Positions 33,063 to 41,376 of a DNA stretch of 64,000 nucleotides are shown one piece after another (positions within the stretch are counted from its first letter, which is position 1; every line of letters starts with the position of its first letter). Both the position numbers and the translations under genes were made by a program. The notes below the pieces were generated by a model, which saw only the letters and a program-made list of their open reading frames with translations, did not search any database and had not been told where the DNA came from. This stretch comes from Clostridia bacterium (GTDB lineage Bacteria; Bacillota; Clostridia; UMGS1883; UMGS1540). The DNA lies in the NCBI GenBank assembly GCA_017620205.1, contig JAFZQX010000034.1, forward strand, positions 27,303 through 91,302, read 5' to 3'.

Positions 33063-33415
33063 TTGTCTTTACCTCTGAGTCCCTTGTCATAGAGAATACC
33101 GCAAGCATTATACAGCGGCATTTCGGTTGCGATAAGCGCAATGCCGCGGTCTTTTGCAAGCTCTATAACATCGTCTGCGGGCACTTTGCCGCGCACAAAG
33201 CACACGGCCCTGATGTCCATCATTTCGGCGGTGCGAATTACCTGTTGATTTATAAGGCCCGATAAAAGGAGCGCCTGGTCTTTAACAAAAGCCAAAACAT
33301 CGCTCATAAGATCACAGCCGCAAGCCATATGTATATCAATGGCAGAGAGCGCAGCTTCATCTTCACCTGTGAGGACCTTTGCATCTAAGATATTCCGAAT
33401 ATCTGATAAAAGCAT
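33059..33415 (-). CDS. DRTGG-domain protein (second in the operon)
   Basis: 118 residues, related to the DRTGG-like protein at 31003-31332 in length and pattern: VLTGEDEAALSAIDIHMACG, then SDVLAFVKDQALLLSG and ELAKDRGIALIATE. It follows the NuoE-like gene after 19 bases and overlaps the RsbW-like gene by 4 bases. Each DRTGG protein in this operon is thus paired with an ATPase or a phosphoesterase. The molecule sensed is unknown. Confidence 0.78.
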   Translation of the reverse strand: MLLSDIRNILDAKVLTGEDEAALSAIDIHMACGCDLMSDVLAFVKDQALLLSGLINQQVIRTAEMMDIRAVCFVRGKVPADDVIELAKDRGIALIATEMPLYNACGILYDKGLRGKDK

Positions 33416-33434
33416 ATTAATACCTCTTTAATTC

Positions 33435-33926
33435 TTAGGCGTATTTCTTGAGAATGCCTTCAACATCGTCAACAACGAGACGGCCGTAAACATCATCGTT
33501 TACTGTCATAACCGGTGCGAGACCGCATGCGCCGATGCAGCGTGTTGCGTCGATTGAGAATTTGCCGTCGGGTGTGCATTCTCCAACATCAATACCGAGA
33601 ATTTCTTTTACTTTTTCCAAAACCTTGTTGGATCCTTTAACATAGCAAGCAGTACCGAGACAAACGGCAATCTGATATTCGCCCTTCGGATTCAACGTAA
33701 ATCTTGCGTAGAAAGTTGCAATTCCGTAGATTTCCGAAAGCGGAATATCAAGACCTTCTGCAATCATCTTCTGAACTTCAATCGGAAGATAACCGTAAAT
33801 TTCCTGAGCTTCATGAAGCACGGGAATAGCGGCACCGTCCTGTCCTTTGTGCTCTTCAATTACTTTTGCAAGCTTTTCCGCCTGTTCGGGTGTACCTTTA
33901 AACGGTAAAGTCGATTTGTGTTCCAT
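33435..33926 (-). CDS. hndA: NuoE/HndA-like 2Fe-2S subunit of the hydrogenase
   Basis: 163 residues. Helical N-terminus (HEAQEIYGYLPIEVQ) and thioredoxin-like 2Fe-2S domain with Cys in CLGTACYVKG and RCIGACGLAPVM, the canonical NuoE spacing. This subunit pairs with the NuoF-like HndC. AGGAGG lies about 8 bases before the ATG. It is the first gene of the operon and is separated from hndB-hndC-hndD by six regulatory-type genes, which implies that the regulatory genes are co-expressed with the enzyme. Confidence 0.93.
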   Translation of the reverse strand: MEHKSTLPFKGTPEQAEKLAKVIEEHKGQDGAAIPVLHEAQEIYGYLPIEVQKMIAEGLDIPLSEIYGIATFYARFTLNPKGEYQIAVCLGTACYVKGSNKVLEKVKEILGIDVGECTPDGKFSIDATRCIGACGLAPVMTVNDDVYGRLVVDDVEGILKKYA

Positions 33927-33952
33927 AGCTTTAACCTCCTATTTATAATGGA

Positions 33953-33970
33953 TTGATAATATTTTAACAA
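33953..33970. promoter_or_regulatory. Rex-like operator in the hydrogenase leader
   Basis: Minus strand TTGTTAAAATATTATCAA. The clostridial Rex pattern is TTGTTAANNNNTTAACAA; only one base of the right arm differs. It lies about 20-37 bases downstream of the predicted transcription start, where a bound repressor would block elongation. Rex senses NADH/NAD, which suits an NAD-linked hydrogenase. Confidence 0.55.
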
Positions 33971-33995
33971 TCAATCGCCAATTTCACCATTCAAT

Positions 33996-34024
33996 ATTAT
34001 ATCAAGTATATCATAAAAAATCAA
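33996..34024 (-). promoter_or_regulatory. Promoter of the hydrogenase operon
   Basis: Minus strand: -35 TTGATT (34019-34024), 17-bp spacer, -10 TATAAT (33996-34001) with TGA before it. Leader of about 60 bases to the hndA start. Confidence 0.8.
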
Positions 34025-34107
34025 GTGTTTTGTCGAAATAAATCTAATAATATTCGATATTTTTTCGCTTAATTTATCAGTCGTTTCCTCTCCTTCCAAA
34101 ACTTTAC

Positions 34108-34146
34108 AAAAAACGGCAGGGATCTTGTGAAGCCCTGCCGTTTTTG
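34108..34146 (-). terminator. Terminator after argJ
   Basis: 13-bp perfect stem AAAAACGGCAGGG/CCCTGCCGTTTTT (34109-34121, 34133-34145); T's continue on the minus strand. Confidence 0.88.
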
Positions 34147-34167
34147 CAAAAAATTAATCTGCACTTT

Positions 34168-35394
34168 TTAAGATCTATAGTCAGCGTTTATAGTAACATA
34201 ATCAAATGTCAAATCACAACCCCATGCTGTAGCGGAAAAATCTCCGTCGTGAACGTCTATAACTGCAGTAACAGCGTCCGCGCCGAGTATTTCGGAAGCC
34301 ACGTCCTCGCTGTACGAAGCTGCCATGCCGCCCGCAACCAGCTGAATTTCGCCTTTATCGCTTTTTATCGTAACGTCCGTTTTATCGGGCACAAAGTCAC
34401 CGCCCGAGTAACCCAAAGCGCAAAGTATTCTGCCCCAGTTTGCGTCCTTGCCGAAAATTGCCGCTTTTGTAAGATTTGAGGATATTACGCTTCTTGCCAG
34501 AATCCTTGCGTCCTCTTTCGTTTTTGCATTTAAAACGGTTGTTTCAAAAAGCCTTGTCGCGCCTTCGCCGTCCTCGGCTATACGCTTTGCGAGGTATTCG
34601 TTTATAAAGTGAAGCGCTTTTTTAAACGTTTCAAAGTCTTCACCCTCCGCGGTTACGGGAGCGTTTTTTGCGCATCCGTTTGCAAGCACCATCAAAGTAT
34701 CGTTTGTAGAGGTATCGCCGTCAACGGAAACCATGTTAAACGTATCCTTGACATCTTCTTTTAAAGCTTTTTTAAGAAGGTCTGCGGATATCGCCGCGTC
34801 CGTTGTGACAAACGCGAGCATCGTGCCCATGTTGGGATGAATCATTCCGCTGCCCTTGCACATGCCGCCCATGGTAACGCGCTTGCCGCCGAGCTCAAAT
34901 TCAACCGCAATTTCTTTTTTCTTTGTGTCCGTTGTCATTATAGCCTCAGCCGCCAGCGTGCCGCTTTCTATGTCGCTTTGAAGCTTTCCCGAAAGCTCTT
35001 TAATTCCCTTTTCTATAACGTCCATCGGAAGCGGCGCGCCAATAACGCCGGTTGAAGCTACAAGCACTTCTTCTTTTGAAACGGAAAGAGCATCAGCCGC
35101 CAAAAGCGCGGTTGTCTCCGTGTCTTTTTTGCCTTGCTCGCCCGTGCAGGCGTTTGCTATTCCGCTGTTTATAACTATAGCGCGGACGGTGTTTCCTTTA
35201 TCCGCAATTTCCTTGTCCCAAAGTACCGGCGCGGCTTTAACTTTATTTGTGGTAAACACAGCCGCGTAAGCAGCGGGAGTATCGCTCCATACCATCGCCA
35301 TATCTTTATTTGTTTTGCCGGGCTTAATCCCCGCGCGAAGCCCGAAGGCTTTAAAACCCTGCGCCGCCGTAACGCCGCCGTCTGTCTGTTTCAT
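34168..35394 (-). CDS. argJ: Bifunctional ornithine acetyltransferase / N-acetylglutamate synthase
   Basis: 408 residues. Transfers acetyl between N-acetylornithine and glutamate in the cyclic arginine pathway. The precursor cleaves itself at KGSGMIHPNMGTMLAFVTTD, where the new N-terminal Thr becomes the nucleophile; here Gly precedes that Thr in place of the more common Ala. Other signatures: TTNKVKAAPV near the N-terminus and GKDANWGRILCALGYSG. The ATG directly abuts the rarA stop codon and AAAGGACG lies inside the rarA end, so the two are translated together. No other arg genes are nearby. Confidence 0.95.
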   Translation of the reverse strand: MKQTDGGVTAAQGFKAFGLRAGIKPGKTNKDMAMVWSDTPAAYAAVFTTNKVKAAPVLWDKEIADKGNTVRAIVINSGIANACTGEQGKKDTETTALLAADALSVSKEEVLVASTGVIGAPLPMDVIEKGIKELSGKLQSDIESGTLAAEAIMTTDTKKKEIAVEFELGGKRVTMGGMCKGSGMIHPNMGTMLAFVTTDAAISADLLKKALKEDVKDTFNMVSVDGDTSTNDTLMVLANGCAKNAPVTAEGEDFETFKKALHFINEYLAKRIAEDGEGATRLFETTVLNAKTKEDARILARSVISSNLTKAAIFGKDANWGRILCALGYSGGDFVPDKTDVTIKSDKGEIQLVAGGMAASYSEDVASEILGADAVTAVIDVHDGDFSATAWGCDLTFDYVTINADYRS

Positions 35395-36666
35395 TTAATC
35401 CACGTCCTTTTTAATCTTTTTCCAATAATCTTCCGTCGCCTTTTCGAATTTGTTATCGCCGGATTCGTAGTATATTTTATCTTTAATAGCATCGGGCAGA
35501 TACTGCTGTTTTACATAATGATTTTTATAGCTGTGCGCGTATTTATAGCCTTCGCCGTGACCGAGCTTTTCAGCGCCGCTATAGTGCGAATCTTTAAGGT
35601 GCTCGGGAACGTCGCCCGTGTTGCCGCTTTGAACATCCGAGAGTGCCGACCATATTGCCATTGCCGCGGAGTTTGACTTGGGCGCTGTGGCAAGCAAAAT
35701 AACAGCTTCCGAAAGCGGCAGAGCAGCTTCCGGCAAACCCACCTGAAACGCGCTGTCAACGCAAGCTTTAACTATTGCTATCGCCTGCGGATACGCAAGG
35801 CCTATATCCTCCGCCGCCATAACGACAAGTCTGCGGCAAACAGACTGCAAGTCTCCGCCCTCGCAAAGCCTTGCAAGGTAATGAACTGCCGCCTGCGGAT
35901 CGCTCCCTCTTATTGACTTTTGAAAAGCGCTCAAAACGTCATAATGGCTGTCGCCGTCGCGGTCATAGCGCATAGCGCGCTTGCCGCTGCAGGAGAGCAC
36001 CGTCTCTTCCGTAACTTTTATAACGCCCTTTTTATCGGCGGGCGTGCTTAGTACCGAAACTTCAAGCGTGTTTATTGCTTTTCTTACATCGCCGCCCGAT
36101 GAAAGCGCGATATGCTTTATGGCGTCGTCCGCGATTTTAACTTTTATGCCGTCCTCTTTATAAAAATCCAGCGCGCGTAAAAGCGCCTTTTCTATTCCTG
36201 CGGGCTCAACTTCGCGAAACTCAAACACCGTACAACGCGAAAGTATTGCGTTGTAAATATAAAAATACGGATTCTCCGTCGTACTCGCTATAAGCGTTAT
36301 GTTCCCGTTTTCTATAAACTCCAAAAGCGACTGCTGCTGTTTTTTATTGAAATTCTGTATCTCGTCAAGATACAGTAAAATGCCGTTTTGCGTATCAAAG
36401 CCGCCTAAATCGCCGGTTATGGCTTTTATATCCGAAACGGACGCGTTTGTTGCGTTCAGCTTATAAAGCTTTCTGCCGCACGATAGCGCCGCTATGTTTG
36501 CGACAGTTGTTTTTCCCGTTCCCGAAGGGCCGTAAAAAATCATATTTGGGATATTGCCGCCCTCTATTATTCTTTTTAAAACGCCGTTTTCGCCCAAAAG
36601 ATGCTCCTGACCGAAAACGGAGGAAAGCTCAGAAGGTCTGAGCCTGTCAGCTAAAGGTTTGTCCAT
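35395..36666 (-). CDS. rarA: Replication-associated recombination protein A (RarA/MgsA AAA+ ATPase)
   Basis: 423 residues from the ATG at 36666 (GGGAG about 8 bases upstream; eight codons of upstream frame rejected). Clamp-loader-like AAA+ ATPase: Walker A GPSGTGKTTVAN, Walker B LLYLDEIQNFNKKQQ, sensor 1 IASTTENPYFYI, followed by the lid, the MgsA tetramerisation domain (GDSHYDVLSAFQKSIRGSDP) and the C-terminal YKYAHSYKNHYVKQQYLPD motif. It acts at stalled replication forks. Coupled to argJ in an operon that is unlikely to have functional meaning. Confidence 0.95.
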   Translation of the reverse strand: MDKPLADRLRPSELSSVFGQEHLLGENGVLKRIIEGGNIPNMIFYGPSGTGKTTVANIAALSCGRKLYKLNATNASVSDIKAITGDLGGFDTQNGILLYLDEIQNFNKKQQQSLLEFIENGNITLIASTTENPYFYIYNAILSRCTVFEFREVEPAGIEKALLRALDFYKEDGIKVKIADDAIKHIALSSGGDVRKAINTLEVSVLSTPADKKGVIKVTEETVLSCSGKRAMRYDRDGDSHYDVLSAFQKSIRGSDPQAAVHYLARLCEGGDLQSVCRRLVVMAAEDIGLAYPQAIAIVKACVDSAFQVGLPEAALPLSEAVILLATAPKSNSAAMAIWSALSDVQSGNTGDVPEHLKDSHYSGAEKLGHGEGYKYAHSYKNHYVKQQYLPDAIKDKIYYESGDNKFEKATEDYWKKIKKDVD

Positions 36667-36693
36667 GATTATTCTCCCAACAAAAGACACAAA

Positions 36694-36719
36694 GGGCTGT
36701 AAAAATTAATTTACAGCCC
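36694..36719 (-). terminator. Terminator after glyA
   Basis: 10-bp stem GGGCTGTAAA/TTTACAGCCC with a 6-base loop; moderately T-rich tail on the minus strand. It lies 11 bases after the glyA stop. Confidence 0.7.
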
Positions 36720-36729
36720 ATGATCTTTC

Positions 36730-37968
36730 TTATTCGTAAAGCGGATATTTTTTGCAAAGAGCCGCAACTCTGTTTTTAACTTCTTCCGCGTTTTTGTCAA
36801 AGTCTTTAACTGCGAGCGAAATGCAGGCAGCGATTTCGCGCATGTCTTCTTCTTTCATGCCGCGCGATGTAACCGCCGGTGTACCTACGCGCAGACCGCT
36901 TGTGATAAACGGGCTCTGCTTATCAAACGGGATTGCGTTTTTGTTGGCCGTGATATTAACTTCGTCAAGAAGGTGCTCAACTTCTTTGCCCGTTTTGCCC
37001 GTGTTTGTCAAATCAAGAAGCATTAAGTGATTGTCCGTGCCGCCCGAAACGAGGTTAAAGCCTTCTTCTATGAAGCCCTTCGCGAGAGCTGCGGCGTTTT
37101 TAACGATCTGTCCTTGATATTCTTTAAATTCGGGCTTTAATGCTTCGCCGAAGCAAACTGCTTTGGAAGCTATTACGTGCATCAAAGGTCCGCCCTGAAT
37201 TCCGGGGAATATTGCTTTATCTATCATCTTCGCGTATTCTTCGCGGCAAAGGATAAGACCGCCGCGGGGACCGCGAAGCGTTTTATGCGTTGTTGTTGTA
37301 ACAAAGTCTGCATACGGTACCGGACTCTGGTGAAGTCCCGCTGCAACAAGACCTGCGATGTGCGCCATGTCAACCATAAGGTACGCGCCAACTTCTTTTG
37401 CGATCTCGGCAAACTTTGCAAAGTCAAGCGCTCTGGGGTATGCCGAAGCGCCCGCAAGTATCATTTTCGGTTTGCACTCGAGTGCAAGTCTTCTTACCTC
37501 GTCATAGTCAACCGTCTGTGTTTCTTCCGATACGCCGTAGGGCACGATGTTAAAATACTTACCGGAAATATTAACGGGGCTGCCGTGACTTAAGTGACCG
37601 CCGTGTGCAAGGCTCATTGAAAGTACCGTATCGCCGGGCTGGAGTGCCGCAAAGAAAACAGCGAGGTTTGCCTGCGCGCCGGAGTGCGGCTGAACGTTTG
37701 CGTGCTCAGCGCCGAAAATCTTTTTGGCTCTGTCGCGCGCTAAATTCTCAACAACGTCAACATATTCGCATCCGCCGTAGTAGCGCTTGCCGGGATAACC
37801 TTCCGCGTATTTGTTTGTTAAAACCGTGCCCATAGCCTGCATAACGGCAGGGCTTACAAAGTTTTCGGAAGCGATAAGCTCAATTTTGCTGCGCTGACGG
37901 GAAAGCTCGTTATCCATTGCCTCCGCTATCTCGGGGTCGCATTTTCTGATTTCATCGATACAGTACAT
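36730..37968 (-). CDS. glyA: Serine hydroxymethyltransferase
   Basis: 412 residues from the ATG at 37968 (GAGAGGATT 8 bases upstream). PLP enzyme converting serine and tetrahydrofolate to glycine and methylene-tetrahydrofolate. The PLP lysine lies in [14 protein letters not shown]; other signatures are [34 protein letters not shown] and [11 protein letters not shown]. Full length. It stands alone with its own terminator and a divergent nth gene; a perfect palindrome lies in the shared upstream region. Confidence 0.97.
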   Translation of the reverse strand: MYCIDEIRKCDPEIAEAMDNELSRQRSKIELIASENFVSPAVMQAMGTVLTNKYAEGYPGKRYYGGCEYVDVVENLARDRAKKIFGAEHANVQPHSGAQANLAVFFAALQPGDTVLSMSLAHGGHLSHGSPVNISGKYFNIVPYGVSEETQTVDYDEVRRLALECKPKMILAGASAYPRALDFAKFAEIAKEVGAYLMVDMAHIAGLVAAGLHQSPVPYADFVTTTTHKTLRGPRGGLILCREEYAKMIDKAIFPGIQGGPLMHVIASKAVCFGEALKPEFKEYQGQIVKNAAALAKGFIEEGFNLVSGGTDNHLMLLDLTNTGKTGKEVEHLLDEVNITANKNAIPFDKQSPFITSGLRVGTPAVTSRGMKEEDMREIAACISLAVKDFDKNAEEVKNRVAALCKKYPLYE

Positions 37969-38019
37969 TAAAATCAATCCTCTCAAAATTATTTAGAGTA
38001 TATTATTTTATGTCAAACT

Positions 38020-38040
38020 AACAGATATATTATATCTGTT
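38020..38040. promoter_or_regulatory. Perfect 21-base palindrome between divergent glyA and nth
   Basis: Arms AACAGATATA (38020-38029) and TATATCTGTT (38031-38040) around a single T. It sits just upstream of the nth -35 box and overlaps the position expected for the glyA -35 (glyA -10 candidate TATACT at 37997-38002). Operator geometry; regulator unknown. Confidence 0.5.
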
Positions 38041-38045
38041 TTTCT

Positions 38046-38074
38046 TTGCATTTTCAAGTCTTTTATGCTAAAAT
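38046..38074 (+). promoter_or_regulatory. Promoter of nth
   Basis: -35 TTGCAT (38046-38051), 17-bp spacer, -10 TAAAAT (38069-38074). Confidence 0.6.
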
Positions 38075-38095
38075 AGACAAAGTGAGGTGTTTTTT

Positions 38096-38725
38096 ATGAC
38101 AAACAAGGAAAAATATAATAAATTACAGGCGGTTTTTGACGAATTGTACAAGGATGCCGAATGCTCTCTTGATTTCCGGTCGCCTTTCCGTCTGCTTGTT
38201 GCCGTTCAGCTTTCGGCGCAGTGCACGGACGCGCGCGTAAACCTTGTAACACCATCGCTTTTTAAGAAGTTTCCAACCGTTGAATCATTTGCCGAGGCGG
38301 ATTTACCCGAACTTGAAGACGCCATACGCTCAACGGGCTTTTTCAGAAACAAAGCAAAGAATTTAAAGGGCTGCGCCCAAATGCTTTTGGAAAAGCACGG
38401 CGGCGAAGTGCCCGATACGATGGATGCGCTTTTAAAGCTTCCCGGCGTAGGGAGAAAGACCGCAAATCTCATACTCGGCGATGTTTTCGGCAAGGGCGGC
38501 GTTGTAGTTGATACGCACGCGGGCAGAATTGCCAGACGTATGGGTTTTACAAAGAATACCGATCCCGAAAAGGTAGAGTATGACCTCGCAAAAATAATAC
38601 CGCTTGAAAACCAAACGCGGTTTTGCCATCAACTCGTTCACCACGGCAGAGCGCTCTGCACGGCGCGAAATCCAAAATGCGCAGAATGCCCCGCGGTAGG
38701 TTTTTGTCAGTTTACCAAATCGTGA
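38096..38725 (+). CDS. nth: Endonuclease III (DNA glycosylase/AP lyase)
   Basis: 209 residues from the ATG at 38096 (GAGGTG 8 bases upstream; a GTG three codons earlier overlaps this site). Removes oxidised pyrimidines. Helix-hairpin-helix LPGVGRKTANLILG with the catalytic Lys, the catalytic Asp in VVDTHAGRIARRMG, and the C-terminal 4Fe-4S loop with spacing C-x6-C-x2-C-x5-C (CTARNPKCAECPAVGFC). The 3' end overlaps the convergent MATE gene by 19 bases. Confidence 0.96.
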   Translation: MTNKEKYNKLQAVFDELYKDAECSLDFRSPFRLLVAVQLSAQCTDARVNLVTPSLFKKFPTVESFAEADLPELEDAIRSTGFFRNKAKNLKGCAQMLLEKHGGEVPDTMDALLKLPGVGRKTANLILGDVFGKGGVVVDTHAGRIARRMGFTKNTDPEKVEYDLAKIIPLENQTRFCHQLVHHGRALCTARNPKCAECPAVGFCQFTKS

Positions 38726-40092
38726 ATCCATTTGCGGCTTTTAACACGTCTTATTGATAAGAAAAACTTGACTATCTCCTCAATAAGCGAGCTTGCGAAA
38801 ACAAATTCAAGCGGAAGCTTAAGTAGAATTCCCGCGATAAATACGCACGGCACGCCCAAAAGCCATACGCCGCCGAGATCCAGAATGCAGGCGTAAAGCG
38901 TGTCGCCTCCGCCGCGCATAATGCCGACTATGGCGATAAGCGTAAAGTTTCGAAACGCAAGCGAAAAAGACAGCATGAAAATTATATTTCTCGCATAGAT
39001 ATACGCCGCATCCGAGAGCGCGAAAAGGCGCAGATAAAACGGGGCGGCGAAAGCCATAACCGCACCGAATATTATGCCGGAAAGAAAGCTTATAACAGAA
39101 AACTGAGACGCGTCGTATACGGCGCGTTTTACTCTGCCCGAGCCTATCTCCTTACCGATAATAATGCTTACGGCATACGCCATTCCAAACGCAAAAACGT
39201 TGCACAGCCGTTCCATAATATTTGATATATTGGCAGCCGCGACCGCCGCAGTACCGTCCTCCGGAGTTAAACCTGTCCGCGCGTAAACGGCAACATAAAG
39301 CGAGATGCCTATCGACCAAAGCGTTTCGTTAAACATAACGGGAAACGAAATCTTAAAATATTTTTTTATAAAATCCTTCGGTATATCAAAATAGTCTTTT
39401 ATATTTTTAGTTATAAAATCAACCTGCGTTACGGCAAGGAAGATTATCAAAACGCATTCCGCAGCGCGCGCCAAAAGCGTAGCATAAGCCGCGCCCGAAA
39501 CGCCCAAAGCGGGGAAGCCGAATTTTCCGAAAATCAAAAGATAGTTAAATAAAACGTTTATGATTATTGCCGCGGTTGACGATATAAGCGGCAAGCGGAC
39601 ACGCTCTACGTTTTTTACCGTCGCCGAAACAGAAAGCGACAAAGCAGTTAAAGGATACGTTGCCGCCGTGATTTTTATGTACCGCGCGCCGCCTTCTATA
39701 ACAGATGCGTCTTTTGAAAAAATGCGCATGATTGTTTCGGGAAAAGCGAAAAGGAAAACGCCCAAAATAAGTCCCGCCGTAAGCGTTGCCCAAACGCAAA
39801 GGCCTGTTGTGCGGCGTATGCCGCCCATATCCTTTTTGCCCCAGAACTGCGCCATCAAAACGCCCGAGCCGCTTACGGCCCCGAACACAAAAAGCGTATA
39901 TATAAAAAAGAACTGATTGGCGCTGTTTACGGTGGCTATTGCCGTATCGCCGAGCCTGCCTACCATAATATTATCTACAAGGTTTACAAGAACCGTAATA
40001 AGATTTTGCGCGGCAAGCGGCAGCGTTATCGCGAAAAAAGTCCGAAGCGTTATTTTATTGAATCCTATTCTCTTTCCCGACTTTAAAACCAT
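38707..40092 (-). CDS. MATE-family efflux transporter
   Basis: 461 residues with twelve predicted helices in two related halves. MATE hallmarks: LVDNIMVGRLGDTAIATVN in the first half, GVSGAAYATLLARAAE, and IIIGKEIGSGRVKRAVYDA in the second. These are cation/drug antiporters using Na or H gradients; the substrate is unknown. AAGGAG lies about 11 bases before the ATG. It is convergent with and overlaps nth; no terminator is visible at that junction, so the transcripts may run into each other. Confidence 0.93.
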   Translation of the reverse strand: MVLKSGKRIGFNKITLRTFFAITLPLAAQNLITVLVNLVDNIMVGRLGDTAIATVNSANQFFFIYTLFVFGAVSGSGVLMAQFWGKKDMGGIRRTTGLCVWATLTAGLILGVFLFAFPETIMRIFSKDASVIEGGARYIKITAATYPLTALSLSVSATVKNVERVRLPLISSTAAIIINVLFNYLLIFGKFGFPALGVSGAAYATLLARAAECVLIIFLAVTQVDFITKNIKDYFDIPKDFIKKYFKISFPVMFNETLWSIGISLYVAVYARTGLTPEDGTAAVAAANISNIMERLCNVFAFGMAYAVSIIIGKEIGSGRVKRAVYDASQFSVISFLSGIIFGAVMAFAAPFYLRLFALSDAAYIYARNIIFMLSFSLAFRNFTLIAIVGIMRGGGDTLYACILDLGGVWLLGVPCVFIAGILLKLPLEFVFASSLIEEIVKFFLSIRRVKSRKWIHDLVN

Positions 40093-40179
40093 AAAGGATA
40101 AAGCTCCTTTTGAAAAATTTACTTTAGTATTTTACCGCAAACAGATAAAAAAAGCAATCCCCCAAAAAGAGACTGCCTG

Positions 40180-40245
40180 AATATAGTACAGACCCGGCAA
40201 ACGGAACCCGAAGGCGTACATATGTACGGCAGAGTTTCGGTTTGC
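40180..40245. repeat. Cloverleaf-like intergenic repeat, copy B
   Basis: Begins AATATAGTACAG, outer stem GCAAAC/GTTTGC (40197-40202, 40240-40245), inner hairpin GGCGTAC/GTACGGC (40213-40219, 40224-40230) whose core CGTACATATGTACG is a perfect palindrome. Related to copy A at 25408-25500, which has one extra hairpin. The gap between the MATE and stalk genes holds no coding sequence. Confidence 0.55.
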
Positions 40246-40256
40246 GAAAACCAAGA

Positions 40257-40290
40257 AAACCACAAGGGATTTCTGAATCCCTTGTGGTTT
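40257..40290 (-). terminator. Terminator after the stalk-domain gene
   Basis: 14-bp perfect stem AAACCACAAGGGAT/ATCCCTTGTGGTTT with a 6-base loop, T-rich on the minus strand. Confidence 0.8.
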
Positions 40291-40371
40291 AAAAAACATT
40301 ATTACATTAATATCAAAAAACTAAATTGATTCTTATTGCGTCAAACCGGGTTTATCGGTCCACCCGGCGTC

Positions 40372-41250
40372 TCAGCCTTCGCCGCCGCCCGTTATAAACA
40401 CGCTTCTCGTGCCGCCGTCCCAGTCAACCGAGCAGCCCATGGCCTCGGTTACCGCGCGGAGTGGAATATATGTGCGGCTGTTTATGATTTTTGCGGGAAC
40501 GTCCATCGTGCCGTAATCCAAAACCTCACCATCAACATATTTCGTTATCCACGTTGAATCTATCATAACCTGAACGGCAAAATCATCTCTTGACATAGTA
40601 ACACATTTTGCATCGCCGTCCCAGTCTACGCTGTAGCCGAGCGCTTCGGCAACCGCGCGGATAGGAACTAATGTTCTGCTGTTTTCTATTATGGGGTCGC
40701 TGTCGGGCCAAACCTGCGAGCCGTTTACATATATGCTTATCCTTTCGGCTCCCGCGTAAGACGCTCCCGTTACCATATTATAAAAGCCCTGCAGACCTGC
40801 GGAATCAAAGCTGCTGCTTCTGTAGAAGAATTCATAGTTTTTTCCGTTATATACGGTTGTGTATTTTAATATATTCCACGATGCATTTGTGCTTTCGTCC
40901 TGCAAAACACATGACAGCTCTATATACTCAATGCCGCCCATATATGTATATGACGAGGAAATTGTTACTATGGAATATCCCAGACCTTCATAATAAGAAC
41001 GGTGCCTATCTGCCCAATCGGACGCGTCTATATCTCTTACGGTCTCGTATGATGTATTGTTTGCGTAAACAATGATATCATAACCCCCATAGGAATACAG
41101 CGTTCCGCCGTCCTCTGTTCCCGGTGTATAACCGGCAAGCGGATAATACGTAACATCGCCTGCAATTTCCGCCATCGCAGGAATAGCGCAAATTGCCGTT
41201 ATGATCATTAGAGCAGTAAGTACTGCCGCGGTTTTCTTTAAAGCTTTCAT
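40372..41250 (-). CDS. Secreted stalk-domain (CuAO_N1) protein
   Basis: 292 residues. Signal peptide (cut near AMA, residue 27), a ~140-residue N-terminal domain with NGKNYEFFYRSSSF and ending GFYNMVTGASY, then a stalk domain opened by IYVNGSQVWPDSDPIIEN and carrying NSRTLVPIRAVAEALGYSV and NSRTYIPLRAVTEAMGCSV. The N-terminal domain follows the same plan as in the genes at 43.5, 44.6 and 62.0 kb. The C-terminal ~120 residues are nearly identical, also at DNA level, to the gene at 62044-63015. No catalytic motif is seen. Probably a surface or secreted binding protein; the ligand is unknown. Confidence 0.85.
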   Translation of the reverse strand: MKALKKTAAVLTALMIITAICAIPAMAEIAGDVTYYPLAGYTPGTEDGGTLYSYGGYDIIVYANNTSYETVRDIDASDWADRHRSYYEGLGYSIVTISSSYTYMGGIEYIELSCVLQDESTNASWNILKYTTVYNGKNYEFFYRSSSFDSAGLQGFYNMVTGASYAGAERISIYVNGSQVWPDSDPIIENSRTLVPIRAVAEALGYSVDWDGDAKCVTMSRDDFAVQVMIDSTWITKYVDGEVLDYGTMDVPAKIINSRTYIPLRAVTEAMGCSVDWDGGTRSVFITGGGEG

Positions 41251-41277
41251 TTTATTCTCCCCCTTTTTTATATAATT

Positions 41278-41306
41278 ATTATATCATAAAAGCAGGTTTT
41301 TTGCAA
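41278..41306 (-). promoter_or_regulatory. Promoter of the stalk gene at 40.4 kb
   Basis: Minus strand: -35 TTGCAA (41301-41306), 17-bp spacer, -10 TATAAT (41278-41283) with TGA in front. Confidence 0.7.
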
Positions 41307-41338
41307 TAAAAGATTGAGTGCTTTCTAAACGTCCGGTC

Positions 41339-41368
41339 AAAAAAGCGCGCCAAAGCGGCGCGCTTTTT
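41339..41368 (-). terminator. Terminator of the SseB-like gene
   Basis: Arms AAAAAGCGCGCC and GGCGCGCTTTTT (41340-41351, 41357-41368), 12 bp; T's follow on the minus strand. Confidence 0.88.
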
Positions 41369-41376
41369 CGGTGTTG

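Noticed and set aside
34021..34100. Second promoter or a riboswitch ahead of the hydrogenase operon
   Set aside because: The sequence is very AT rich and yields many weak -10 look-alikes; only the TTGATT-17-TATAAT pair has proper spacing, and no riboswitch core was recognised.
35134..35676. 180-codon plus-strand frame across argJ and rarA
   Set aside because: Shadow of two well-identified minus-strand genes; crosses their junction and has no start signal.
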